DNA of 64,000 nt from Castanea sativa (lineage: Eukaryota; Streptophyta; Magnoliopsida; Fagales; Fagaceae). The notes under the pieces were generated by a model. It did no database searches. It saw only the letters and a program-made list of their open reading frames with translations, and was not told the origin of the DNA. Numbering within the stretch: position 1 is the stretch's first letter; the number at the start of each line of letters is the position of its first letter. This document shows positions 1 to 10,010 of the stretch, in pieces. The position numbers and the translations under genes were made by a program. The stretch lies in contig NC_134015.1 in the NCBI RefSeq assembly GCF_040712315.1, positions 58,915,964-58,979,963 on the forward strand, written 5' to 3'.

Positions 1-329
1 AATTGAATTGTGTAATTGATAGATTAACTCATTATATGATGTTTCCTAACTAGTATGATGATTAATTGCTCAATTTGGTTTAATTTTTGAAATAGGGTTT
101 TTCAAAATTTGAGGTTTTTGGTCTAAAACTCTGTGTTCAAATCAATTGATAGTTTATGAAGTAAAATTGAACAAATTTCAATGCATTAGAGCATGCATCA
201 TATGTGCATTCATTACATGCATCATATAAATTGTTATTTATTGATATTTTTGTGCTCTAACACTCTCTAATGCACTCTGCCCTTGTGTTTCTTTCTTTGT
301 TTCTGTCTTCCCTTCCAACCCTTAGCATC

Positions 330-1447
330 ATGGTTAGGAAGACTAGAGCCAAGAAAACTACCACCCCCTCTACCCTTGTGTTCGATAGTGATAGGTTTAG
401 AATTAAGAAAAACCAAGAAACCTATAGAAGCTTAACATTTTTAGACCGATTTGGGTTGAGCATAAGGTCATTCTAGATAAGTTAGATTTGGAGATACGTA
501 GAAAATTTGAGCGTATGGGTTGGTTACCACTCTTAGAGGTTGGGCATCCTCCTCCAGCTGCCTTGATTAGAGAGTTCTATGCGAACCACTGTGTCCACTC
601 TGATGATTTTAACACTTAATACGTGAGGAGTTGGATAAGAGGTGAAGAATATGTCATTACTCCTGCTATAGTGGCCTCTGCTCTTAGTGTACCTTTGGTA
701 CGGCAACCCGTGTACCCTTACACTGAGACCCTTCCTCTTGATGACATCATATTTTTGATCACTGGTGCTTCTATTAGTTGGAGTATTGATCCTCGTGTCA
801 TTTCCCACAAGCTTACCAGGCTCAATTATCTGTTTTTTCAAATTTCTTGTCATTCTATTTGGCCTATCTCTCATTTAAACACTATTCTTATTGAGAGATG
901 TACATTTTTGTATGCTTTTGTTATCGATGCTTCTATGAGTTTTCCTACTCTTTTCATTCGCTCTCTTGTTGAGGTTTATAGGAGTAGTGCAAAATCTTAT
1001 GGTCTTTTCTTTCCAATTTTTATCCATAAGATTCTTTTAGATTGGGTTTGGAGGACTTTTCTGCATCCGAGCCTGTTCATATTATAGCTTCTATAGGTGC
1101 CACCTTCCTTCGGCAAAGAATGGCTCAGTTGAAAGCTAGCTCTAAGCGCCCTAGAGTTGAGTCTTCTACAGGTGATGCATCTAGGCCTCCTACTAGAGGA
1201 GAGGAGCTCTAAGCTAGCTCTAAGCGCCCTAGAGGAGTTTGTTGACCTGACAGCCCCTATGGATCCTCCACCTCCTTCATCGAGCGATGCTTTTATACAG
1301 AGTATCTTGGATACTGTGATGACCGTTCAAGCGGCACATGATTAGCTTCTGTTGGATGTGCTCACTGAACTTCAGGCTTTATGAGCATATTTAGTAGGTG
1401 CTAGAGGTTCTACTCCACCGCCTCCACCTTTTAATGATGAGTCTTAA
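330..1447 (+). pseudogene. Broken extra ORF of an LTR retrotransposon ('putative plant transposon protein' type)
   Basis: The reading starts at an ATG at 330 followed by a basic stretch (MVRKTRAKK). It is broken by a TAG at 474 and resumes in another frame at 623-1087, with the phrase SWIRGEEYVITPAIVASALS. A Pro/Ser-rich tail around 1250-1447 ends at a TAA. The middle block resembles the domain annotated in plants as 'putative plant transposon protein', an ORF found downstream of pol in some retrotransposons. That match is from memory. No biochemical function is known to me. At least two frameshifts and several stops make it non-coding now. It lies just upstream of a polypurine tract and a 3' LTR, which fits an extra 3' ORF of that element. 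The start of the element lies outside the window. Confidence 0.6.
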
Positions 1448-1990
1448 TTGCCCTTTGGCAATTCATCACAAAAAAGGGGGAGTACATATGTGCATGGAGA
1501 TAGGGGGAGTTTTTTTTGGAGTACATAGATTGTATCTAGGAGCTTCTTGATGAATTTCATTTTATTTTGTCTCATGATGTATTCTTTTTGGTGATGATGT
1601 ATTTCTTATTTATGAGTTGTATATGTTAGGGGGGAGACACTATGCTTTTCGCTTTGTTTCTTTTATTGTTTCTTGTTTCACATATGGTACATTGGTTATT
1701 GATTTATATTTTGAGGTTATTCATGGAATATATCTTTTATTTTATGTTTTGTGAAATCAAGAATTTATTTTGGTTTACTTGTATTTTTCACACATGCGTT
1801 TATGTGTTTGTTGAGTGTTTCAGGAATATACATATTAATTCATTCACCGCTGCTATCTACACTAGTAACTGATAGATAGTAGTTAGGTTGAATTATGTTT
1901 AGAGAATTTTGAATTTAAGTGGGCTGTTTGTAACTTTGACCATTTTATTTTTTGTGATGTATTTTGTCACGGATTGCTAAAAGGGGAGTT
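1448..1990 (+). other. 3' untranslated part of the retrotransposon with polypurine tracts
   Basis: This stretch has no sustained coding frame. It contains several G-rich purine runs (about 1474-1482, 1503-1509 and 1629-1636). The last one, AAAAGGGGAG at about 1979-1988, directly precedes the LTR and is the likely plus-strand primer tract. The short frame at 1642-1872 is hydrophobic and AT-driven and I do not regard it as a gene. Confidence 0.5.
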
Positions 1991-2912
1991 TGTTAGGTTC
2001 TAAGACTTTAAGAACTAAATGTATTAGAACTTCAAGTTGTATTATGTTGACAAACCATGATCGAAACATTGAGTCTAGTTTTAGGCTTGCTCAAAGTATG
2101 TTTATTTGTAAAATTGGAATCGAGTGATTGCAAAATTTATTGGACTAAATCTGCAACGCTCGATTGATCAAAAATTAGACTTGTTGATCGAACCATGTGC
2201 AAATTGTTTTTTCTGCAGAAATCCAATTTAGCCCAAGCCCATATGAAGTGTAGGGTTTTATATTTTACTCCAAGTATAAAAGGAAAAATCTTAACTACGT
2301 TTTAAAGGTCTTTGATATGTTGTGTGTTGAATCTCTTGTGAGATCTAGAGGTGTTTACCTTCATACATACTTAGGGTTATCAAGATCATGATTCATGTCA
2401 AGAACTTGGTGATCACTTCAGTTGCTGCATAAAGAACTAAAAGAAGATTTGAAACCTTTTAGCGGAGTCTCAAAATCACAAGTAAGAGAACTTGTGGTTG
2501 CAGTAGATCAAAAAAAGAAGTAGTCTGTGGACTCAAAGCTATCACGTGATCGTGGTAGTAAGTTTTCTACTCAAGGTAGTAATAAGATGTTAGTGGTCTA
2601 AGTTCTATTGTACAAATTTCAATTCTTTCATAGTGGATCTATTTTATCTTGAGGATAGCTAGGTTAAATTCTTCCCAAGTTTTTTACTAGTTTGGATTTT
2701 CTGGGTTATCATATTGTTGTGTTCTTTATATTTCCACATTATTTATATGATATGATTTTATTGTGTTAACCTAGATTTGTATAATTTATTTAAGTAATCA
2801 CTTAGCTAAATCACTAGGTTAAACAATTTGTGTTAAGGGATCTAAAAACATACATTTATGTAATCTGGTGTTGTGCCTATATTTATAGGAGCAACTAAGT
2901 ATTTTACTAACA
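1991..2912 (+). repeat. 3' LTR of a Ty1/copia-like retrotransposon
   Basis: The segment begins TGTTAGGTTCTAAG immediately after a polypurine tract and ends TTTACTAACA, giving the TG...CA termini of an LTR (922 bp). The 5' partner is outside the window, so neither the paired LTR nor the target-site duplication can be checked. The superfamily assignment rests only on the TGTT...AACA ends and on the style of the flanking ORF. The right boundary could shift by some bases. Confidence 0.6.
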
Positions 2913-2961
2913 GGAAAAATAGGCTTTTATATATATATGGGTTGGGTTCAAGTTACACCTA

Positions 2962-3184
2962 GAGTGTATTTGGATACCCCTTATTTTGTTAAAAACTTAT
3001 TGCTGAAAATAAAAAATAAAAACTAATAATTTCTGGGTTACTGTTTACTGCTAAATGTACTGTAGTTTTGTCTTAATGCACTGTTCATGTCCCATGAACA
3101 GTGCAAGAGGAGCTGGTCAAAAAAAAAAAAAAGAAGCCAAAAACATGAAACGTTGGATGCAACATCAGTACCTAAACGCATACC
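2962..3184 (+). mobile_element. hAT-like MITE, copy 1 of a four-copy family
   Basis: The 5' part reads TGTATTTGGATACC...TTATTGCTGAAAA and the 3' end carries the imperfect inverse (CAGTACCTAAACGCATACC). The inside holds the ACTGTTCATG/CATGAACAGTGCA motifs seen in the copies at 8896, 33840 and 44356. The flanks ACACCTAG and ATACCTAG match at 7 of 8 bases, the TSD length of hAT elements. It sits inside a copy of the GTTCAAGTTACACCTAG terminus of the long-TIR family. Confidence 0.65.
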
Positions 3185-3652
3185 TAGTGTAATTTTAAGT
3201 AATGTTATACCACCTAACATTTTTTAATTAGATAAGAATTTTAATAAATCTACTGCTGGATTACGTTATCTTCGTATATTCTCTATGTTTACAAAATTAA
3301 AAGATGATCAAAGATCAATAACCATGTCATCAATCAATTGTTTAAATTCAGGTTTTTTGTAGTTTAAAATAATACATAAAAGATAAATTTATGGATCGAA
3401 TGGTAAATTATATCCGATCAACATGAAAATTGACATGCATTTTAAGAACATATAGAATATGTAATTCAATGGTTGGATTTTCAAAATATGAATTCAATAA
3501 CAAGTTATTAAGTGGTGTAATATTACATAGAGTTGAGTTTAAGTTACATCTGGTATAACTCTAAAGAGTTACATCTTTTTTAAGCTATTGGATTTAAGGA
3601 GATTCAAAAGTAATTAAAAGACTCTCATTAATGCTAATATTATAATTGATCT

Positions 3653-4434
3653 TGTGGGAGCAAATAATTTGAGCACATCTTTCGGCTTTGGGCCCTGTTT
3701 GAGGATGATTAAAGATCCATATGTATGTGAACCAAAAGCTGGCATGTAGGTAAGAGGTCCGAGGAGAAAAAGCGAACTGGTCCATTGACCAAGGATCCTG
3801 AGGTGCCTTTGCACCTCAGGAATACTTAAAGTAATTGCCTATACCAGAAAGTAGAGTTTCATGGAAGACAATAAAGTCGTGTAAGCAATAGAAAGAAGAA
3901 ATATCTGGGAAGGTGACTACCACCTCCACATTTAATGCATTGCACCAACTGAACTAACTACATTTATGAGAAAAAGACACCTAAATAGTGTTTTCACAGC
4001 TCACAGCCCTCTCTGCCACCTTCAGAGGGGTCTTGATGGAACAAGCATCCAAAGGGCTTCCTTGAGTAGTACAAATGGAGGGTTGAGATGCAATGGAGGG
4101 GACTCTATAAGGAAAGGATCCACACAAAAATGGGGATGCTTTTCTGACACGAAGAGAGAGAAAGGAAGAGAATATAAAACCTCATTGTAAAAAGGATATC
4201 CCTGATCTTTTAATGAACAACTCCTCCTCAGACTTGCCCGATGAAGATTTTACACTGAATTTGCATCTCTTACACTTATATTAACAACGTTAACCCAGTT
4301 GTTCTCAAGTCTAAATTTCCTTGACATTGTAGTTGGCTCATTAAACCCACTCTCTTACAAATCTATTGTTTTGGGCTTGTTGTGCTGGGTCACACTGTTC
4401 TAAGTGGGCTTGGGCCACAATTCGAGTCCTTACA
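3653..4434. mobile_element. Solo LTR with perfect 5-bp TSD (GATCT)
   Basis: The segment starts TGTGGGAGCAAA and ends TCCTTACA. It is 782 bp and is flanked on both sides by GATCT (3648-3652 and 4435-4439). Its termini and style resemble the LTR of the complete Ty3/gypsy element at 21158 (TGTGGGGAG...CTTACA), so a gypsy origin is likely. No internal domain remains, as expected after LTR-LTR recombination. It disrupts the left TIR of the surrounding MULE-like element. Short ORFs inside it are not genes. Confidence 0.9.
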
Positions 4435-4956
4435 GATCTCATTTATTATTCCTTATTTAATACATTTCATACTTATTTCTAAACCCAAAAAAATTTATAC
4501 ATCTAACTCTCTTTCTCTCCCTTGCACGTCTCTCACTCTTTCTCTTTGCATGTTTCTCTCTCTATCTCCTCCACGACTCTTCTACCTCCACAGCTAGGTA
4601 GCCGGTGGCAACAAAAAAAAAAAACCACAACCGCCGAACTTTGTTGAATAACACAACTATTGCTTTTAGTTGTTCTCTCTGTCCACGTTTCTCTGTCTAG
4701 AATGCTTTCTCTTTCTCCTCCACCACTCTTCCACCTCCACACATAGGTCGAAGGTAGCACACACAAAAAAGTAAAAAGGTCGCCGGCAGTACCAAAAAAA
4801 AAAAAAAAACAGCCGTCAGACATTAACATTAAATATTTTGGAAGAAATCAGTTTAAAATTCTAGTTTGAGCAATTATGTTTCCATCATTTTGTATTCGTG
4901 AAATTTTTATATAGACTGCACTTTTCGTTGTTGCAATCCAGTTGCTACTCTATAAC

Positions 4957-5524
4957 CATGGGCGGAGCTGTTATTGGATGCCCCCCCTAATTTTTTTTAT
5001 AAAAATATTATTATATTAATAGGTACTAAGTTTAATAATTTTGTTTAATAAAATTACACTTTGCCCTCCTTAATAATGCCATTAATTCTTTTGAGAGTAA
5101 TCTTATAGCCAAAAACGTTTTTACAATGTTTATACAAACTATTAAGGTAGCAAATTCTTATTAGTTCGTACACTTGCATAACTTTTTATATATCAATAAC
5201 CACTTATCACATTAGCAATTTGTAAAAATTTTGTAGTTTTAGCATTTTTCACCTTTTAAAGGACATAAAAAATTAATAGATTAAATCTAAAACAAAATAT
5301 AAAAACTCAAAAAAATTAGCTCAACAACAAAAATTACCAATATAATAAAACTAAAAAAATTAAGTCCAATCAATATATTTTACCCAGAACAAACTACTTG
5401 GCCATTTAAAAATTTTTTAACAAAAATCCTTAGTAGTAAAAAAATAGACTCAAGGGTCGGAGTCACCGCACACAGCTAGCAGCAAAGTCGCCCCCCCTAA
5501 CTCCAAGTCCTGGCTCCGTCCCTG
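4957..5524. mobile_element. hAT-type non-autonomous element with perfect 8-bp TSD
   Basis: The element runs from CATGGGCGGAGC to GGCTCCGTCCCTG, whose inverse (CAGGGACGGAGCC) forms an imperfect TIR with the start. C-runs next to each end (CCCCCCCTAA) are shared by both arms. TCTATAAC lies directly on both sides (4949-4956 and 5525-5532), an exact 8-bp TSD. The AT-rich interior has no coding sequence. It is nested inside the MULE-like element 3531-6476. Confidence 0.9.
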
Positions 5525-6476
5525 TCTATAACCATCATAACAAATGCTATTGCTTACAAGACAATAGTGCAATCCTAGCGAATTCATTACAACAATTTAC
5601 ACAGCAATAGCTTTTGGTCTGATACAGATCATCAAAACAAGGTTTGGTTTATGTGATCCACTCAGGTCATTCAAGACTTCAAGCTGCTCCGGACCTAGCC
5701 CAGCTCGGGCATGCTCTCAGCAATCAAGAACAACCTCAGCTCAAGAATATCTGAAACCACAATTAACACGATATCAAAAATTCAGTATAACGATCTTCCA
5801 TAATATACAATAAACCGAATTCAATGCCATGATTAAGGTAACATACTAATTATAGAAGAATTCTTATCTTTTTTTCCAAGAAAATATTTAAAATAAACCG
5901 AATTTTTTTTAACATGTGTATTTCGTTGAAAGCCATCCTTGGAGACATTAACATGTTTTGGGCAAAATTTTTAATAGGCTTCCTCCAAAACATTTTCATT
6001 ATTAGCATACCCTCGATACTAAATTTTATGACAACAATCCATCTATACATATTCAAAACTTAAAAAAATAATATGCAATCTTCAACCAAATGCTCTGAAA
6101 TCAACTTGATAAAATGTGGAGATAAAGAACAACTAAAAGCAATAGTTGTGTTATTCAACAAAGTCCAACAGCTGTGGCTTCTTTCTTTTCTTTTTTTTTT
6201 TTTTTTTTTTTTTTTGCTGCCGGCAACTTGGCTGTGGAGGTGGAAGAGCCATGGAGGATATAGAGAGAGACACGTGCAGAGAGAGAGAGAGAGAATTTTT
6301 TGAGTTAAGAAATAAGTATGGAACGTATTAAATATGAGATAATAAATGAGATCGATTAAAATATTAGCATCAATGAGGGTTTTTTTTTTTTACCGTTGGA
6401 TCTACTTAAATCCAATGGTTTAAAAAAAGGAGGTGTAACTCTAAGAGTTACACTAAGTATAACTTGAACCCATCTT

Positions 6477-8159
6477 TATATATTAGGAATGACAATTTGT
6501 ATTAGTAGGGTTGTGTTCTTGTCATGTTGAGATATGGGTATTCGAATACTTTTTTTTTTTTTTTTTGAGAAAGTATTTGAATACATGGTTTAACTCTAAT
6601 CCAACTTATTTATTAATCATGTCAAACCCTCTCAATCTTAACATAACCCATTAATTATATAGGTTAATAAGACGCAATCCATTTCAACCCATTTAATATA
6701 CAATCTAGAAAGAAAAAAAAAATTTTAAAAATCAATGGCGTGAATTGTGTCAGATTATTTGGATTGAAAATCTTAACTACTCGAACCCAATCCAATTTGA
6801 GTGCAAAAAAAAAAAAAAATTTAAAAAAACAAAAAAGAAGAAGAAGAAGAACTAAGACTCAACTTATCAATTCACAAAAAGCAAATTTGAAGTGTGTCGT
6901 GTTGGATTGGGTTCATCGAGTTGGCAAGTTGGATGCATGTCCCCTTCTATGTTGAAGGTTGATTGGCCTGGCCTCACCATTCACCCGTCCCTAAAACTAT
7001 TATATATGTCTAATTTATTTAGGTTCTTATATCTGTTAGTATTTCATTAACAATACAGTGCAACAACTGAACAAAGTGTACAAGTTCCTCCTCTCAAAAA
7101 TAGAAGTGCAAGTAATGAAGAGTGAAACTTCATAACGTATGTGTAAAATACTGCCTTCACCATTCACCAAATTCCTGCAATTAATACATGTATCTAATTC
7201 TAATCTACTTAAGTTCCTAGACATGTTTTAAGCGAAAAAAAGGAGAAGTTCCTAGATATGTTCATTTACGTGGCTGCCATTAGATGAACATAAAATACAG
7301 ATCAATGAGCATGGGTGAGATCCAACTTTGAAATTCAGGGATATAATATCTAAAAAATTGAAGCGTAACATTTAGTATTATTACGCTCTTTTATAGTTTT
7401 TATTTTTTATTTTAGAAACCATCCGTATAGTATTTCAGTCCATTTTGGTCTCTTTAGTCCAATTTGGCCCATTTAATGCGGTCTATTCGGTCTTGGTCTA
7501 ATTCAATCAGGTTTGCTCCATTTGGTCCATTTCGTTTATTTTGATCCTATTTGGTCCACTTCAGTTTATTTTGTCCATTTTGGTCCATTTTGTCCACTTT
7601 AGCAATTTTGTTCTACTTTGATGTTGCTTTGGGAGGAGAGGTTTGTGCAGAAAGAAGAGCTATTAAATTGACAATTATGTCACATTATCATCATAATATT
7701 GATGGGTTCTTGACAAAATTATATTTTTCTTGTATCTTTTAAAGTCTTGTATATTTTTCTAATATAAGTATAGATTTATTTATGTTTGTCTCCTCTTTAC
7801 ATTATTCGAGATGTATAGAAGATAAAATGTTTGTAAGGAGTATTAAATACAAATTCCAACCATTTATTACATTATTTATAAAATATCTCGTATATATAAT
7901 AATTAAATGTAGAAAAATCTTGCAAGATTTAAAATACTTTTAAATAACAAATATATATAGCTTTATTTAGAAAATCTAATATGTTGTATCAATTATATTT
8001 TGTTAGAAAATAATCACATCATTTTAAGAATGGTTTGGGACTAACACTAACAAGTCTCATTGACTATTTTAATTTTTTCACTTAACCAAAACAAATTATC
8101 AAATTTTTCAGTACATTGCACAAATCTGTGACTAGTATTAAGAAAAGTGAGAGTCTTGC
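6477..8159. other. AT-rich intergenic DNA, no gene seen
   Basis: No frame in this stretch has coding character, and the short ORFs are AT or low-complexity driven. It holds poly-T and poly-A runs around 6550, 6712 and 6807. A degenerate minisatellite based on GGTCCATTT lies near 7430-7610 and is listed separately. Confidence 0.6.
7431..7610 (+). repeat. Degenerate GGTCCATTT minisatellite
   Basis: About fifteen imperfect repetitions of a 10-12-bp motif of the form TTTGGTCCAT follow each other, with variants such as TTCGGTCTTGG and TTTGATCCTA. No coding frame runs through it. Confidence 0.7.
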
Positions 8160-8167
8160 CTCAAGGA

Positions 8168-8639
8168 TTGTAGGAATGGCAATGAGGTAGAGCAAAGCTG
8201 GATCATGGGTACCCTACCCCTTATCCACAGGTAATTGCCTCACCTTACCCCATTTTGTATATCAAAGCAAGTTGCTCAGCCCTACGGGACCTCACAGTGC
8301 GTTGCCTTGCCTTACATGACCCCACCCCATGTTAACCCACCCCAACCTATTACAATAATATAAAAATATATTGATCGCACTAAATCAAACTATTCTTTAC
8401 TAAGTAACTCAATAATATAAACCAAAGTACTTAACAAGACAATTAAAAAAATTCTTGATATCCAAGCATTTTAATACTTAATTATATAAGTTAGTAAGCA
8501 TACTTGAGATATATTTGAAAAAATAAATAGAATAAAGGGTATTTTTGTGTGTGTACACTTAAATTTCTCCTTACCCTGCCCCACCACTGGGACAAATTGG
8601 GGCAGGTTGGAGTAGTGTGGAGCAAAATTGTCATCTCTA
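8168..8639. mobile_element. hAT-type MITE with 8-bp TSD (CTCAAGGA)
   Basis: CTCAAGGA occurs at 8160-8167 and again at 8640-8647. The enclosed 472 bp start with TTGTAGGAATGGCAAT and end with ATTGTCATCTCTA. The inverse of the end (TAGAGATGACAAT) matches the start (TAGGAATGGCAAT) at most positions. C-rich and G-rich subterminal blocks (CCCCACCCC...GGGGCAGG) are inverted relative to each other. There is no coding content. Confidence 0.8.
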
Positions 8640-8895
8640 CTCAAGGAAAACTTTGAAAAAACTACTCCCAAAACCTAACTTATCCAAAACCAAAAAAAAC
8701 CTAACTTATCCCCCCCCAAAAAAAAAGACTTAGTTCCAAATTTTTTGTTGTTAGCTATAAATTCTCAATAAATTAGTCAAGGTCGACCACATTTGCTTTC
8801 CAATCACCATGTGCCAGCCTAAGCCTTTAAAGAATAGTAATTATTAGGTATTTTAAGAATAAAGTTAACACGATACCCTATATCAATAAAAATAA

Positions 8896-9095
8896 GGATT
8901 TGTTTGGATACCGCTTATTGCTGAAAAATTGAAAACTGAAAACATTGTAGTAAAATAAATTTTAAATGTGTGAATAGTGTCATGGGACCCAATTTTAAAG
9001 TTTTAAAAAAACAAGTAATTGTGGGTCCTATGAACAGTGCACGGGAACCCACCAAAAAAATGCATCAAGAAACGCAAAATGCGCTTCCCATATGG
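8896..9095 (+). mobile_element. hAT-like MITE, copy 2 of the family
   Basis: It begins GGATTTGTTTGGATACCGC, then TTATTGCTGAAAA and the internal GTGTGAATAGTG and GAACAGTGCACGGG motifs shared with the copies at 2962 and 44356. The right end is eroded, so its boundary is approximate and no clean TSD was found. Confidence 0.65.
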
Positions 9096-9150
9096 AGGCT
9101 AAATAAATAAATAGCCACCCAATACTTCAGGAGTCTAAGATGAACAAAGG

Positions 9151-9304
9151 TAAGACCACAATAGATTTCACAATTTTTGCCACAACTTATCATGTGGCAA
9201 GTTGTGAGTGTAGAGAAAGAGTGGTGTGGGTCCACACTTCCACCACTCACAACTTGCCATGTGGCAAGTTGTAGCAAAAGTCGTGTAATTTTTTGTGGTT
9301 TTAA
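9151..9304. mobile_element. Foldback MITE
   Basis: The two halves are inverted copies: AAGACCACAA with ...TTGTGGTTTT at the ends, and CCACAACTTATCATGTGGCA with TGCCATGTGGCAAGTTGT in the arms. A short spacer with GTGTGGGTCCACAC at the centre separates them. The whole 154-bp segment could fold into one stem. It lies about 560 bp downstream of the estimated 3' end of the RING gene. Confidence 0.75.
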
Positions 9305-9699
9305 CATTTTTGGTTTAATAATTTTTCCCTTTAAAAGACTGCCACTAGTCTGGTTTCATGGCTTGCCATGTCTCATTTGGCGGGCACTTGCAGTGCCTAG
9401 TTGAAAATTTCATATGTTCATCTTTCCCCTACAACTTTCATTCTAGCAGAGAGTTTTACATTAATCTCATATGAAGGTGGTCAAGTCAAAATCACAAATC
9501 TTTGATTGCCAACGTAGAAGCCCGCTGGGAATGAGCCACACAATTTGCTTTTGTTAGTTGTTACTGTTGTGTCCTTCTAATTGTTGGGCGCCTTGGCTGA
9601 AGGATTTTGATTTCCAACCAAAACAACAGTTGAAGACACTTTCATGACAACAATTATTTATCAATCCACATATACCTAGGTTAGCTTCTTCAAAAATCA
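9305..9699. other. Intergenic, nothing recognised
   Basis: No coding frame, repeat or RNA gene stands out here. It separates the foldback MITE from the probable 3' untranslated region of the RING-H2 gene on the minus strand. Confidence 0.5.
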
Positions 9700-10010
9700 C
9701 GACGACTTCCAATAGTAGAAGTCATGTACAATAAACACTAGGGGTGCGAAAAAGAATTCAGAAAAGAAAAAAGAAAAATAAAAAAAGTTGGTGTTGCAGC
9801 CCATCCAGTCAACAAGAACAACTGAACAAATGAATTTAACATGAGATAGAGGGAATCTCTTAGAATGCATGTATTTAGAATTTTCGGATCCTATTCTGTC
9901 CCTCACATCGATGTTGATGATGAGAACTTATCATAAACTCTGCTTAACATCATTTGCTTCGGTAATCGTAGGTTCATCTTCACTCTTTACATGCCATGAG
10001 CAATTTGAGA
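9700..10010 (-). other. Probable 3' UTR of the RING-H2 gene
   Basis: This follows the TAA stop at 10013-10011 on the minus strand. The lower limit is a guess, since I found no unambiguous poly(A) signal. No other gene is visible in it. Confidence 0.35.

Larger units (their letters stand above)
3531..6476. mobile_element. Mutator-like non-autonomous element with about 360-bp terminal inverted repeats
   Basis: The left arm (3531-4680, less an inserted LTR) and the right arm (6476 back to 6120) are inverted copies over about 360 bp. Both read through GAGTTACA, ATTGGATTTAAG, ATTAATGCTAATATT and GAATAACACAACTATTGCTTT in the same order. Long TIRs without a transposase fit non-autonomous MULEs. The left arm carries a solo LTR that the right arm lacks. 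A further terminus-like sequence at 2938-2961 may mark a second, older end. The 9-bp TSD could not be fixed because both flanks are AT repeats. Related termini recur at 59441-62450. Confidence 0.7.

Noticed and set aside
1642..1872. Hydrophobic 76-codon ORF as a membrane protein
   Set aside because: Its composition is that of T-rich DNA, and it lies between polypurine tracts and the 3' LTR of a retrotransposon.
2938..2961. Taking 2938 as the left end of the MULE-like element
   Set aside because: A second terminus at 3531 pairs better with 6476 over 360 bp. 2938 may be an older or nested end, so I noted it only.
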